Below are positions 45,835-57,770 of a DNA stretch of 64,000 nucleotides, one piece after another. The stretch lies in the NCBI RefSeq assembly GCF_000004195.4, contig NC_030678.2:130477104-130541103 (forward strand), written 5' to 3'. Within the stretch, counting starts at the first letter, position 1; each line of letters opens with the position of its first letter. Below the pieces are notes generated by a model. That model saw nothing but the letters and a program-made list of their open reading frames with translations. It made no database searches and was not told the origin of the DNA. The position numbers and the translations under genes were made by a program. The stretch comes from Xenopus tropicalis. Its lineage: Eukaryota > Chordata > Amphibia > Anura > Pipidae.

Positions 45835-47431
45835 TGGCATATTACAAATGGGGGCACATCTCTAAGATTTGATGCATACTGCAAAGGAGTCCTAAAATAA
45901 AATACAATTGTGAGAAATTATGCAAGAAATTGACTTGATTAACAGTTGAGGTAGGCCACTTAGGGGCACTTCAGCTGTATTTTCTGCGAAAGGCAGCGCT
46001 GAAAGCACCATGATAAGAATCTAATGGTGTGCGATGATTTGCTCCACCACCAGGGTCACTTTATAAAATGAGTATACTTAATACATACCGCTTTATTGGC
46101 TCTCTCTTTTTACTGAACTTGACATGATCATTTCCCTTACTTTATTTACTGCAATGTTAAAATTGATGTAAAATATGTTCTGACAGAAAAAATAAAGTGT
46201 GCAGGTCAGTGTAAGCCCTTTATGCAAGCATCCATTAACATTAAAACAGATAGTTCCAAGTTCCAAGAACACGCATCAAGAGAAAAGAATCAAAATGTAA
46301 TTTTACAAATGGTAAACAGTCAGAAAATGAATGCATGAAAGCAAGTTATTGGACATAAAACCAAACCAAGTGACTTAGATTATAATTGTGTAGTTCTTAA
46401 AGCTCTAGCGACTTATCTATCTACTTACATTGACCAGTGATCATATTCTATCACCTTTCTGAGCAAAGGTTAACTTTCTCTAATATGAGAGAACTCAGGC
46501 ATTTTCTCTGTTTCTGCGCGTAATCCATTTGATCTGAAGCCTGGCTAACATTTCGCAAGACCCTAGACAGTGCAATGCATAAATAAAACACTAATATGTA
46601 GTAGATGTATTTTCGAGCTTTGGTATTTTTGTATACTTAAAATGATTTCAACGATGTAAAAAGATAGAGCTTAAATACTTATCCAACCCAGTTGTTAGTT
46701 TCTGAAATTTTAATATAACCAACAACCTACTCGCAAATTGTCAACCATAGATTAAAATCTATTTTCATTATACAAAGGAACCTCTTAGTGCCATTTCAAA
46801 AACGGGTTCTAAAATCATTGTAATCAAACAAATCCATCAGTTCTTAGAAAAGGAGAAGCATTGTACAAAATGATCATAGTTGTATAAAAATGCAGATAAG
46901 ATGGGATAATGCTAAATATGGAAGATTATGAACATGAAATAGTCAGATTAGTGTCATGCATTTTAAAAGATATTATGCCTGATCCAAAAGAGATGTACTA
47001 AACAGAATTAACTAAAGAAACAATTCACTTTCAAACCTAAATTTCCAAGCGGCTTCATCACCATCCAGTTTGACCCATAGTGGAGAAAATTAATAGAATG
47101 TCACCTAATCTCTCTGCAAGTCTTGATTTTCATCTTTTCATGCGGCTGACTTCAAATAATATTCAAGAGAAACACACTACCTCCTGCATAAATTAACACC
47201 TCTCTTGGAATAATCACTGGCTCATGTAAGTATGGTTTTACTTAAAGGCATGCTATACTGTATATAATGAAATCTACTGAATATATCTGCTATACTACTT
47301 TTACTATTTCCATGTATTGTCTTAATTATATATCTCTCCTTCTCAATCCTATTCCAATTCTGCCTGCGTTTCTTTAGTCAGTCTTCGAATCCATTAAAAA
47401 AAAAAAAAAAAAACATCAGGTGGAGTAGCAT
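45835..47431. other. No gene recognised
   Basis: AT-rich, unremarkable; an A-run at about 47396-47413 precedes the next hAT element. Confidence 0.45.
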
Positions 47432-47439
47432 GGTACCAT

Positions 47440-47811
47440 CAGGGCCAGAACTAGGAGTAGGCAGAAGAGCACCTCCCTAGGCTGCAATGATTGGTGGGCA
47501 CCAGGCAGGAACCTCTCCTGAAGGTACTTCACTCAGTATTCTTAGTATTCTGGCACTTCACCTTGGGATTTGTTTCTTACTGTACTTGTATCTCCCAGGA
47601 TACAAATCTCAGCTGTTAGCAGCCTTGGACAGTCTGACAATTAGGGTTGCCACCAGGGGCAACATGCTCCCTTGCCATTGCCCCAACCAGTTGTCGTTAG
47701 GGGCTCCACCCCCACCGCTTCATGGAATTGCGCACACAAGGAGGGGAAGGTGCAGTGGTGAGGTGGCAGACTGGGTTGCCTAGGGTGCCCGGTTGACTTG
47801 GCCCGCCCCTG
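47440..47811. mobile_element. hAT element, perfect 8-bp target duplication
   Basis: 372 bp starting cagggccagaact and ending ggcccgcccctg. Both flanks are ggtaccat (47432-47439, 47812-47819), an exact 8-bp duplication. GC-richer than its surroundings. The 98-codon frame across it has no transposase motif, so it is non-autonomous. Confidence 0.92.
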
Positions 47812-48445
47812 GGTACCATTAAGGGATTTACCAGTAACAACTGACTTCTGCAGATTAATTCCATTCTATTTTATTTACTGTTATTTGGAACAGACAGCAA
47901 AACATCCAAAGCACACAAAGTTAAGGTGTTTTGCTTAATATTTATTTATAATAAAAATCTCTTAAAATTTATTTTGGAGAAAAGAACTTTCTTTTGCACA
48001 TTGGCAAATAATGCATTTACAGTGACTTACCTAAGTAATTATCCCCTCCAATTTTTCTACATTTTGTTGTGTAACATCTTAGAATTAAATTGGATTTTTT
48101 TTCCACCTTAATGGTGAAAAATATGTTTTATTCAGACACAAATGTTTAACAAAAAAGCAGATATATTTGTTGAATATGTATTGGCTGCTGGTTAGCTGCT
48201 TAAAGGGGCAGCTGATTAACCAGCTTTTGGTTACTGGGAATCAAATTTGTATTACATTTGTCTGATTGGATCATGGTTTTAAACCACTACAGGGTAGTTT
48301 TGGCTATGTATTTAGGGCCATTGTCCTGCTGGAAGGTGAACAACTTTCCTAATCTGTTTTTGCTGTATGGCATCATGAGAAATAAACATTTCCACATGTT
48401 TGCTATGTCTCCTTCATGTCTTTTGATTCATTAAAGGAGAATTAT

Positions 48446-48594
48446 CAGTAGTGTAACTTGGTTGTGCACTATTTTAAAGTTAGGAATGGGGCCAGGTAAG
48501 GGGGGACAATGACACTGCAGCCGCTACGGTCCAGGCCCCCTTGTTGTCCGGGCCTGCGACCTCAAGGTCTGTTGTATAAGTAGCTACACCACTG
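48446..48594. mobile_element. Short hAT element, perfect 8-bp target duplication
   Basis: 149 bp with ends cagtagtgtaact and agctacaccactg (11 of 13 bases inverted-identical) and flanks agaattat on both sides (48438-48445, 48595-48602). Confidence 0.92.
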
Positions 48595-48602
48595 AGAATT
48601 AT

Positions 48603-49799
48603 TGTAAAAAGGAAAAGTTCATGTAAGCTTAATGTCATAGAAATAAGAAACATTCTAAATATAAGCAATTAAAAAGTCTGCACTTTTACTAAAATAATCA
48701 AATTCTGTATCACCCTCTCAACAATCTGTCTCTTCCTGCAGGAGTGAGAGTTAGATGCTGATGGACAATTAGGTCAAATACATTAATGCGTGCTCTCTTT
48801 GCCCAGACAATGTGCTAGAGCTAACTGTCTTCCAAGATAATCAAACTTGACATGAAGTCAGCAGATTGCTGGGAAGGGGATAGTGAAGAGTAACTTGATT
48901 TCTGAAACATTACAGAATTTTTAATTGATTAAAAATACAGAAAGTTTCCTTATGTCAATGATATGGAATTTTCATTTGCACAATACTTCCCCTTTAATCT
49001 GGAATGTAAAAATTAGCATAGAGTTGCAGGTAGCACCTAATGTTCCCTTTTTTGGGTGCTAATGATATATAACTTTTCCATTCTCTCTCTTTCTTTCTCT
49101 TAAACGCTACATAATATCTAGTATGATGTGGTACTGTATTTAGAGTATAGCCATTATATTGCTTTATTTCACAAAATGTCAATTGTAATATAAAGAGGAA
49201 GCATATTTAGTCTGCCCAGTAGTTCTGAGAATTTTTCCCACAAATCCAATGCAATTTTAAAGTATACTAATAACAGCATTTAACCAAAATAACATACATT
49301 AAAGTTACACTTTATGATACTTTGACACACGCAGCAATTCCATGGGCACTACTTGTGGGGGTGATCCAAGACTCTACAGTCCACCAAATGTTACTGGCAT
49401 TCAAATAACTGGGGATAATTCAAAGTAGCAACATTTTAACACTCTTATAAGTAGCTGTTATCAAAGCTCTGTGTGTGCTATAGCCCTAACAGTTACAGCA
49501 TGCAGCAGCCAGCAAGAACCCTTGCATTAATGAAACTCCAGCCATAGCAGAAAGCTCAGTTTAGCATTTGTATATTAATTGTCATGATTATTACTATGTG
49601 TATGGAAAAGGATTTTTTTTTCTCCATAGTAATTGTAAAATGATATGCTGCATTACTTTTAAAATTACTTCTGGATAAGGCCTTGCTTTCATGTTAATTT
49701 TTGCAAATGCAGCAATAATGGCACAGAACAGGTTTCTAGATTCAACTTTATATTAGTTATTTGTCGACAATGTAAGAATAACCATGCATGCATCAGGGG
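48603..49799. other. No gene recognised
   Basis: AT-rich sequence without recognisable structure. Confidence 0.45.
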
Positions 49800-51078
49800 T
49801 TCATATTTTCAACACTATCTGAACTTAGTAAAAAAAAAAAGTAAACATGTTTTTAATGTATTTATTTACTTTATTTTAGACAGAGACAGATTGATTATTT
49901 GCTTATGCTGCAGGGATCAAAGCCCCTCTCCCCCCCTCCTAAAGGTCCCCATACATGGGCCGACTATAGCTGCCGATATCGGTCCCTTGGACCGATTCGG
50001 CAGCTAATTGGCCCGTGTATGGGGAGAGCAGAGCGGCCTGGCCGACCGATATCTGGCCTGAAATTGGCCAGATCTCGATTGGCCAGGTTAGAAAATCCGG
50101 TCGGATCGGGGACCGCATCGGCTCGTTGATCGTTGATCCGACTGCCCCATTGCCGCCCACATAATCCGATCGTTTGGCCCCAGGGCCCCAGGACCTTTAG
50201 ACTTACAGACTGTTCCTTCACCTTTTACATTGTAAAGTGAAAGATTATAGGGTTTAAAAAAATTCCACTCCTTTCTAGGAAATCTTTGTACTAGACACTA
50301 TGGAAAGGATAAGGACATTTAAGCCCCAGAAGCATTCACTTCACAACAGAACATGGAGAGGGAGGGGTTGCATTACACTATGAGCCTAAGGCAAGGTTGG
50401 GAAATGGTTCTTATAGATAATATAACTTCCTTGCAATCTGTGGAAAAAAAAATACATGTATCTTTTTGAAAGTTTAGTATCTATGCACCCTTTCTATATA
50501 AGCCCACCTGCAAGGGGAATTTATTTCACTTTAAGGATCTGTAATTTAATGTTAGACAGTATTATAGGCCAGATTGTAGAAGTACATGTTTTTGGTTCTC
50601 TTTTTGAGTTCCATATTTACATTTTAAGGGTGTGGAGCGTTGTATGTGCTGTTTGCTTCCCCTTAATCCTGTCTTCAATGATTGATTTAGTTCTTTTTAA
50701 CAATGCAGAAGACTTAATGAGTTATTTACCACCCACAAGGGTATGCAATTTGTTGCCCACAATGCAGAGTCTTTTCCATAATTCCAGTATAATTGCAGTC
50801 ACTAGGGAGGAAATGCACCCAATACAGTTATGGCTTATGAGTTAACATAAGTGCTCTTGCACCTTCATCCCGAATCAGACGCAAATGCGCTAATAATTTA
50901 AGTCCAATTAGGTCACTTCTGCCGCTCACCATGATGACATCTGCAAGTTTGAATTCTTTAGATGCAAGTGCACTGCGCCTATTGATGCAGGTGGCTGTGG
51001 GAACCCTAGAGCTACTGCCACCTTTGGAGGCGGTGATAGATGTAGTATATTTTGTATTTTGCTGTAGTTGTGCTTTAA
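49800..51078. mobile_element. TTAAAGG-type element, copy A, left end missing, one nested MITE
   Basis: Collinear with 55710-57382 from cactatctgaactt through tacatgtatctttttgaaag, gcagaagacttaatgagtta and accatgatgacatctgcaag to the terminal gtgctttaa (51078). The interior is interrupted by the MITE at 49938-50200. The left TTAAAGG end seen in copy B is not preserved. A 129-codon frame at 50456-50845 lies wholly in this repeat and has no support from copy B. Confidence 0.75.
49938..50200. mobile_element. MITE, 'cccatacatgggccga' family, nested in copy A
   Basis: About 263 bp with inverted ends ctaaaggtcc and ggacctttag, and an interior of palindromic words (gccgatatcggtc, ttggccagatctcg, gatcgttgatc). 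Copy B reads straight through the site (ccccaccTTAggctcacag), confirming insertion at a TA/TTA target. Confidence 0.85.
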
Positions 51079-51556
51079 AGGAGCAGTAACCACAGTAAAG
51101 TGCAATGCCTTTTTTAACACATTATTACATTTGGCTTAACATTTCATCTACTTTTTGTCAGGAACATTTTCTTTCTTGCCCAATGTTTAAGACTCAATCT
51201 GACCCAGTGACCCACTATCCAGTGACCACCATTAAACTGAAAGTGCTGTTGCTGCAAACCAGTAGTGACACCATCAGTAGTGGGTGGGAGTTGAAAAAAC
51301 AGCAAGAAAAAGGTTTAAAGGTGTACAACTTGCTTATATTGAGACCTCCAAACTTGCAACCATACCCACATCCTCAAGCTGCAAGCCACAGGTTGCCAGC
51401 TTTCCTGCTGGTATCCCACGAGTACCCAAACATGCAAGACTGAAATGGATAAACCACGAGTCATTGCCCCATATTCATGCTGCAGTGCTACTTTTAAATT
51501 TTCTTCTTGTACCACTTGCTAGAGGTGCTTACCTTGAGTAGCAAGCTAGAAGCATG
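51079..51556. other. No gene recognised
   Basis: Starts with aggagcagtaacc right after the preceding element; the overlapping TTAAAGG may be one end of another element. Overlapping 85-112 codon frames lack family signatures. Confidence 0.4.
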
Positions 51557-51564
51557 AGTTAAAG

Positions 51565-51864
51565 CAGTAATCCCCACCAGTGGCTCATGAGCAACATGTT
51601 GCTCACTAACCTCTTGGATATTGCCTCCGTTGCCCCAAGTGGCCTCAAAGCAGGTGCTTATTGGTTTGCATATTTTGGTTGCATAAAAAACAGGCATACT
51701 GTCAAACAGAGCCTCTTGTAGGCTGCCAGTCCACCTAGAGGCTACCAAAAAGCCAATAATAGCCAATATTTGGCATCCCCAGGACTTTTTTCATGCTGGT
51801 GTTGCTCCCCAACTCTTTCTACATTTGAATGTGGATCACAGTTAAAAAGTTTTGGGAACCTCTG
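51565..51864. mobile_element. hAT element, 8-bp target duplication (7/8)
   Basis: 300 bp beginning cagtaatccccaccagtgg and ending ttttgggaacctctg. Flanks agttaaag and cgttaaag agree at 7 of 8 positions. A distinct family from copy 1/copy 2 at 15.6 and 27.2 kb, although the termini share the hAT form. The interior is non-coding. Confidence 0.85.
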
Positions 51865-52196
51865 CGTTAAAGGATGCCAAGCATCCTCAGTAAGGAGTCA
51901 GAACTTATGCGGGTGACAAAGGAAAACAGCTTAAGTGAAATGTTGCAGAACACATGTGGAACAGAGACCAGGGAGATGTAGCAAGCAGAATATGAAACTG
52001 GAAGACAGGCACTGATACTGTATATGCAAGCTGCTGCCAGGACTGCTATTTCAGTGATCCTATATTGCAGGGAGGAATGCCGGCAGTCGATCTGGCAGCC
52101 CAAAGTAATCTTGACTGCATAGTTTTCAACAAATGCAAAAACTGCATTTCTGTGGGAACAGGACCAGGACAATGATGATTTTGAACTGTTTCAGAA

Positions 52197-53082
52197 TTTT
52201 TATTTATAAAGTGCCAACATATTCCACTGCACTGTACATAAGGATACATAATTAATAACAAACTAGTTGATGCACTATGTAACGAGTACTCTGCCCACAA
52301 ATGCTTAAAATGTAAAGGGGCTGGAATAATTGATACACAAGGTATACTAATATGTAGCTGTGGGGATAGTGTTATATATATGTGAGTGAGGAGATAACTG
52401 GCCAGCAAAATAAAATGTGCAGAAGTTCATGCTAAGGAAAGTGATAAAAAGAGTTGTTAGAGAATGTACCATCTTCATGGAAGAGGTGAGTTTTAAGGGA
52501 AGATTTAAGGGTGAGAAGGATGAGTCTTGCAGTTGTATTTTGAATGGATTGTAGAGAGTAAGAGAGGATAAGCGAGTGAGTAAATGGGTGGAGGTTACAA
52601 AAGTTTAGTGGAGGTTACTAAAAGTCTGAAGATGATTAATGAGTGGACTAGGATTTTTGCTGTTTCCTGAATAAAGAAGGGGCGTACTCTTATATATATA
52701 TACTCAATATTTTTGAGAAGTAGTTGGCAAGGTTTTTCAAGGGTTTGGATGTAAGAAATAAAGGAGAGTGCAGAATTTAATATGACTTCAAGACAGTAAA
52801 CCTGTGCAGTGTGCTGAATGATAGTATCGTCTATGGTAACAGGGCATGATTACAATAGTGGGGAATACAATTGGTTTGGTTTTAGAAAACAAGAGGACAT
52901 CCATAGATTTATAGATATAGCAGAGAGGCAGTTGGACACTTTCGATATGACAGTGGAAGAAAGCTCACATAGTGAATTTAGAAAAAGAGATCCATTTTAG
53001 TATCAGCATAAAGATGCTACTGTTACAGCCAAAGGAGCTGCTTAGTTAAACTAGAAAGAAGTATGCCAAGGTAGAGTAGGAT
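52197..53082 (-). mobile_element. Antisense LINE-tail repeat, long degenerate copy
   Basis: On the minus strand it ends with ctttataaataaaaa preceded by acagtgcagtggaatatgtt, the tail seen at 28423-28588 and 36460-37088. Upstream on that strand is a GA/TC-rich body (plus-strand ggaagaggtgagttttaagg, gaatggattgtagagagtaa, tagtatcagcataaagatgc) that I recognise as a recurrent frog repeat. The 60-codon plus-strand frame at 52818-53000 falls inside it and is not a gene. The upper boundary is approximate. Confidence 0.55.
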
Positions 53083-55709
53083 GTCCCAAACTTTGGACCA
53101 CCCAATATACTCATAAAGAAAATGATTTCTGCAAATCTCGCCTTTCTACTGCCCACAACACAGCTTTCACCTCACTCTTTGCTAATTTTTAATCTCTAGC
53201 TGATGTGATTACCATAGCCATGTCTCAAGACAGGAGCTTGTGTTGTATATTTTTATAATTATAATTTGGAGGAACAGGCTGTTAGATTTAATGTATGTTT
53301 TTACCATTTGGCATTTATTTTTGTCTTAGGGTACAAGTATATTTTAGATTTTTTTATCTGGTAGTAGGGCAGCTTAATTGTGCTTTCTATGTTACAATTA
53401 TTTTGAATGAACAGAATATTGTTCATGCTGTTGGTACGATTTATAGTGAGTAGTTAACCTTTTCAAAAATTAAATAGTACACCACAAAAAAAAGACTTTT
53501 TTCCCTACTTGCTTTCTTTTTTTACCAGTTTTCAAAATATTGACATTTTAACAATGAAAACAGTTTAGTGAGTCAGTGGCCAGATTTAGCTAATACTGGA
53601 AAAAACATTGTAGAGGGAAATAAACAAATTCATTTTTACAACTGTAAAAAATAAAAATACATAGCAAGCAAAAAAGTCATTATTTTTGGAGCAATATTTA
53701 TAGAAAAAAAAGTATTTCTGTAAACAACAAAAATTTTAGAAATGCCCATCACTGTGATGTACAGGTTCACTCTCGGGTCAGACAATCACGCTCTCAAATA
53801 TAGTACTCAGTTACTCACACAACAATCAGCTGACCTGTAGGTCAGGATGAAATTGAAATAAATGAGGGGCGATTATGAGCATTTTGTCACCTGTGCACTG
53901 AGCTAGATATTGCTTGGGTAGCAATAGTTCTGAATCTCCCCATGTGCTATTGCCCTTAAAAGTAACTATAAGAGGCAGAGAGATTTGTAAGGATAAAGGA
54001 TTTAACAAGAAACCAATAGACGTACTTCAGTATAAATAAAGCAGATGTTAAATGTTAAAACTAGTCTTAAATACCTTCAGTGCCATTGTGTATGCATTTT
54101 AGGGAGGATTTGTAAGTCAGGAGGCTCATAAAAAGAAAGTTACAACTGTCATGACAGGAAAGGATTAGAATCTTAATTAAAAGAAGAGAGAAAGGAGAAC
54201 AGAGAAGACATTGATGAGATCATATGCTGGCATAGAATGCATTTTATTTATTTATTAGATCATCCATTATTTATTTATTTCGACAGCCTAAGCAAAAAAA
54301 AGTGGAATTTTCTCAGATGCCCCATTAATATTGACTTGATATTGAGTTAAGGCTTTAGTGCAGCAAAGCAATTCTAACTCACCATATTGAGCGAGGGTAT
54401 GATTTTCACTTCTTTCAAGGAGATGTTTTCACAGTAATAGTTGGAGGTTTATTGCGTTCTTCAAATTGTATGTAACATATCCTGGCCAGGCAAGATGTAG
54501 TAGGCCCCGCTGGGAGATAAAGTATCATGTTGTCTATTAGGTGTTTTCACAAACTATTGAATTTTTCTGATATAGAACACTAATGTAACATCATACAGTA
54601 TGCTAGAAAACAGGATTTTGTGCAGAAAAGGTTCCTATTTATATAAACTATTCGGCAATATATATATGCAGTTAATATGTTTCTGTGAAATACGGATATA
54701 TACAGAATACTTTTTTCCCTTCGTGATGTGTAAAACTAAACAATTTAGACTTTATAAAAATAAGTAATATAATTACATAAAAGTAAGTTTCATACTGACA
54801 ACATATGTTAATTAAATAAGTATCAGTGATTATCTTAACTGATTAATGTAATAAAGATTAATTATATTTTATATACAGTATTTGGAGCAGTTTTTTTGGC
54901 TTTTGTTTCATGGCTTTTCTGATTAGTATAGCAAGACGTCCAAATCATTGTTTTGAGTATAATTTCTTCCATGAAAGTGGGTTTTTTTGGAAATGAACTG
55001 ATGGTTTGACATTTCGATCTTGCACATCTGTAACATTATACTGTAGCAATATGGCTTACGGAGGAGCATGCATATTTTATTTGGGAACAGAAGGCTCTCA
55101 ATGTACTCTCTTGTGAAATATCATTTGCTCTTCCCCCTTTGAGAAACAGAAGGTAATGTTTTGTATTTATGTCTTTGTAGATTAGCCCTAGCATGCCTTT
55201 TGCATGGCAATTGGTTTGATTATCTGCTTCCATTTTTTCTTAAAAAAAAAAAAAGTTCTGAAAATGGTATCTTTGGTTAGCAAAGTTTTCTAATGATATG
55301 CCTCTTGTTATACAAAATAATATAAAGAAACTGTTTAACATTCAATGCCAGTACATTGTCTCATTTATTCCTAATTAAAAAAGCTCCATAACTTTTTTTC
55401 TGACTAGATAAATACACACCACATCTCACGGGCTGTTAGGATTGTTTTGTCAACCCAATGTTTGTGTGTGTTTAATTAAAAATTCCAGGCACAAACATTA
55501 GGTTTGTGTCTTAGTATGGCTAATCAGAAAGTGGAGTTTGGTGTTAACATGTCCAAGTAGAATATTGATCAGTTATGTAATTAAAGCCTTTGTTTTAGGT
55601 CCAACATTTGGCCAGTCCCCAAACTAACAATATACATTCAGACAAGTAGAATTATTGGAATAAATAATGGAGTTCAGGATATGCTTTCAAAATTGCTGCA
55701 ATCTTTACT
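53083..55709. other. No gene recognised
   Basis: AT-rich. 53.93-54.21 kb (ggcagagagatttgtaagga, aaggattagaatcttaatta) may be further degraded LINE-tail repeat. The remainder shows nothing. Confidence 0.4.
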
Positions 55710-56081
55710 TTAAAGGAAAAATATATCTCCCTTTTATAACATGAGATCATTCAGTTAGGCTTATGTAAAAAAAAGGTGCATTAACACTGTCTGAACTTCC
55801 TAAATAAATATGCAGTAAATGTACTCATTTAATTTACAAAGACATGCCAAATTACACAGATTGTTTGCCTGTGCTGCAGAAACCAACCCTCCTTCCCCAC
55901 CTTAGGCTCACAGAGTGATCCTTTACCTTTTCCATTAAATTGGAATTGTTAAAAAAATATTTGTTCTACCCACTTTAAAAAAGGAAGGGGACTTTAAGTA
56001 CCAGAATCCATCAATTCACAATAGAACAGGGTGAGGGAAGGGTTGCATTACACTGTAAGGTAGGGTTTTAATCTGTGGAAT

Positions 56082-56381
56082 TAGGCTAAGGACCCACAGA
56101 GCTGTTCAGTCGCCCCAACGATAGATCTCTGCTATCGCAGGCGTCTAATTGCTCGGAAATGTCTTTCCACCAGCAACAAAAGGAGTCACCGGTGGAAAGG
56201 CCTTCGTAATACATCAGTTTTCCGAACTTCGCGCATCTTCGGAAAACTGAAATGATGCAAAGGGCTTTCCACCAGCGACTCCTATTTTTGCCGATGGAAA
56301 GCCATTTCAGAGCAGTTAGTTGCCCATAATAGCAGAGGTCTATAGTGGGTGCCTGAACCATTCCATGGGTCCTTAGCCTCA
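56082..56381. mobile_element. Inverted-repeat element nested in copy B (first)
   Basis: Ends taggctaaggaccca and tgggtccttagcctca are inverted repeats. Inner inverted blocks (gtctttccaccagc, gctttccaccagcgac, cagttttccgaac/ttcggaaaactg) add more pairing. Flanking tctgtgga and tctgtgta and the uninterrupted tctgtggaaaaaa of copy A suggest an 8-bp, hAT-like target duplication. Confidence 0.78.
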
Positions 56382-56840
56382 GGTATGTCTGTGTAAAAAA
56401 AAATACATGTATCTTTCTAGAAGGTTAGATAGTGTTTATTCACCTGTTCTGCATAAGCCTGGATAGGGGAATCATTTGTAATTTAAGACAATACTGTAGG
56501 CCAGGTTGTAGCAGCATATTTTTTGGTTGCTTGTACACAGGTGCAAAAAACACACAATTGAGCACAATGTTTTTATAATTGCGCACAGAATTTTTTTTGC
56601 ACACATAGCCGAGAAGGAATTAGAGGGACATTTGTTGTTATATAACTACTGTTTGCTTCCCCTCAGTCCTATCTTCCATGGTTAATATAGTCCTTTTTAA
56701 AAAGCAGAAGACTTAAAGAGTTATTTACCATCCGCAAGTGTCTGCCATTTTGTATGCAATTTTTTACTCACAATGCAGACTTTTTTCCATGTATAATTGC
56801 AGTTGCTGTGGGGAAATGCACCCGAAACAGATATGGTTTA

Positions 56841-57130
56841 AGACTAATGCCAGATGAGGCGTAGGGCGGATATTTTCGGCAAGCGGAAAAGTGCTTGCTG
56901 AAAATACCACCCTACGCCTCCTACATGTGCCTGCACCCGAATGAATGGAATAAGCTCGGGTGCAGGCACATGTTGCCGAAATACGCATAAAAACTCGAAC
57001 TCTTGCATTTTTATGCGTATTTCCGCTACATGTGCCTGCACCCAAGTGTATTCCATTTATTCCACATGTGCAGGCACATGGAGGAGGCATAGGGCGGAAT
57101 ATCCGCCCTACGCCTCATCTGACATCAGCC
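56841..57130. mobile_element. Foldback element nested in copy B (second)
   Basis: Ends cagatgaggcgtagggcgg (left) and ccgccctacgcctcatctg (right) are exact inverses. Inside, catgtgcctgcaccc and gggtgcaggcacatg alternate, making several competing hairpins. Copy A reads through the site (ggcttatgagttaac), and TTA/TA flanks the insert. Frames of 70-149 codons on both strands are repeat translation. Confidence 0.85.
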
Positions 57131-57583
57131 TAAGAGTTAAAATTCTGCTGCTCACCATGACAGTGACATCTGCAAGTTCTAATTCTTTATACTTAAGCGC
57201 AATGAGTCATTTGATTCAGGTCTCTGTGAGAACCATGTGGCTTCTGCCACCTTTGATAGTGGTGATAGCTCTAAGGTTTGCAAGTGTCAGTACGCACATT
57301 GCACTACAAAATAGGAGGCAGGACGGGCCAAGCAGTACTGAGCGCAAATGCAAAGACCACCTTTTTGATATAGTACCTTTAATAATTTGATTTGTGGGGA
57401 AACTTGCTTGACCTCAACTGCACTTGTTATAAATTACCAATTTAAATTTCCACTTGTTATAAGAAATCATTTTGGCACCTCCAGAGAAGAAAAATGCACT
57501 AACTGGGAATAATTGACATTGCCAATATATAACATTCAGTTCAATATTATATATTGGCTTGCCAAGATGTACAGTATAGGGGT

Positions 57584-57770
57584 TAGTGATGAGTGAATCT
57601 GTAATGTTGCATTTCACTTAAAAATTTGCAAAACTGCTAAAAAATTAGCAAAGTGGCAAAGATTTGCAAAATGTGCACACAACTCTTTCTTAAGTGTGCA
57701 CGTTTTCTTATTACACCTGCAACTTTTTTTCTCAATGGCAGAATAATGCGGAATAATTAGTTCATCACTA
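57584..57770. mobile_element. MITE, agtgatgag family
   Basis: 187 bp, tagtgatgagtgaatct to attagttcatcacta, inverted and ending in TA. The interior is AT-richer than other copies (ttgcaaaactgctaaaaaat). Confidence 0.78.

Larger units (their letters stand above)
55710..57382. mobile_element. TTAAAGG-type element, copy B, both ends, two nested elements
   Basis: Left end ttaaaggaaaaatatatc (55710) and right end gatatagtacctttaa (ending 57382) are inverted repeats opening with TTAA, the piggyBac-like form. The interior is collinear with copy A (49800-51078). Length 1,673 bp includes the insertions at 56082-56381 and 56841-57130; without them it is about 1.08 kb. Non-coding. Same orientation as copy A, 5.9 kb apart. 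Confidence 0.78.

Noticed and set aside
56941..57390. 149-codon frame
   Set aside because: Starts inside a nested foldback element and runs into the host TTAAAGG element; no family signature.
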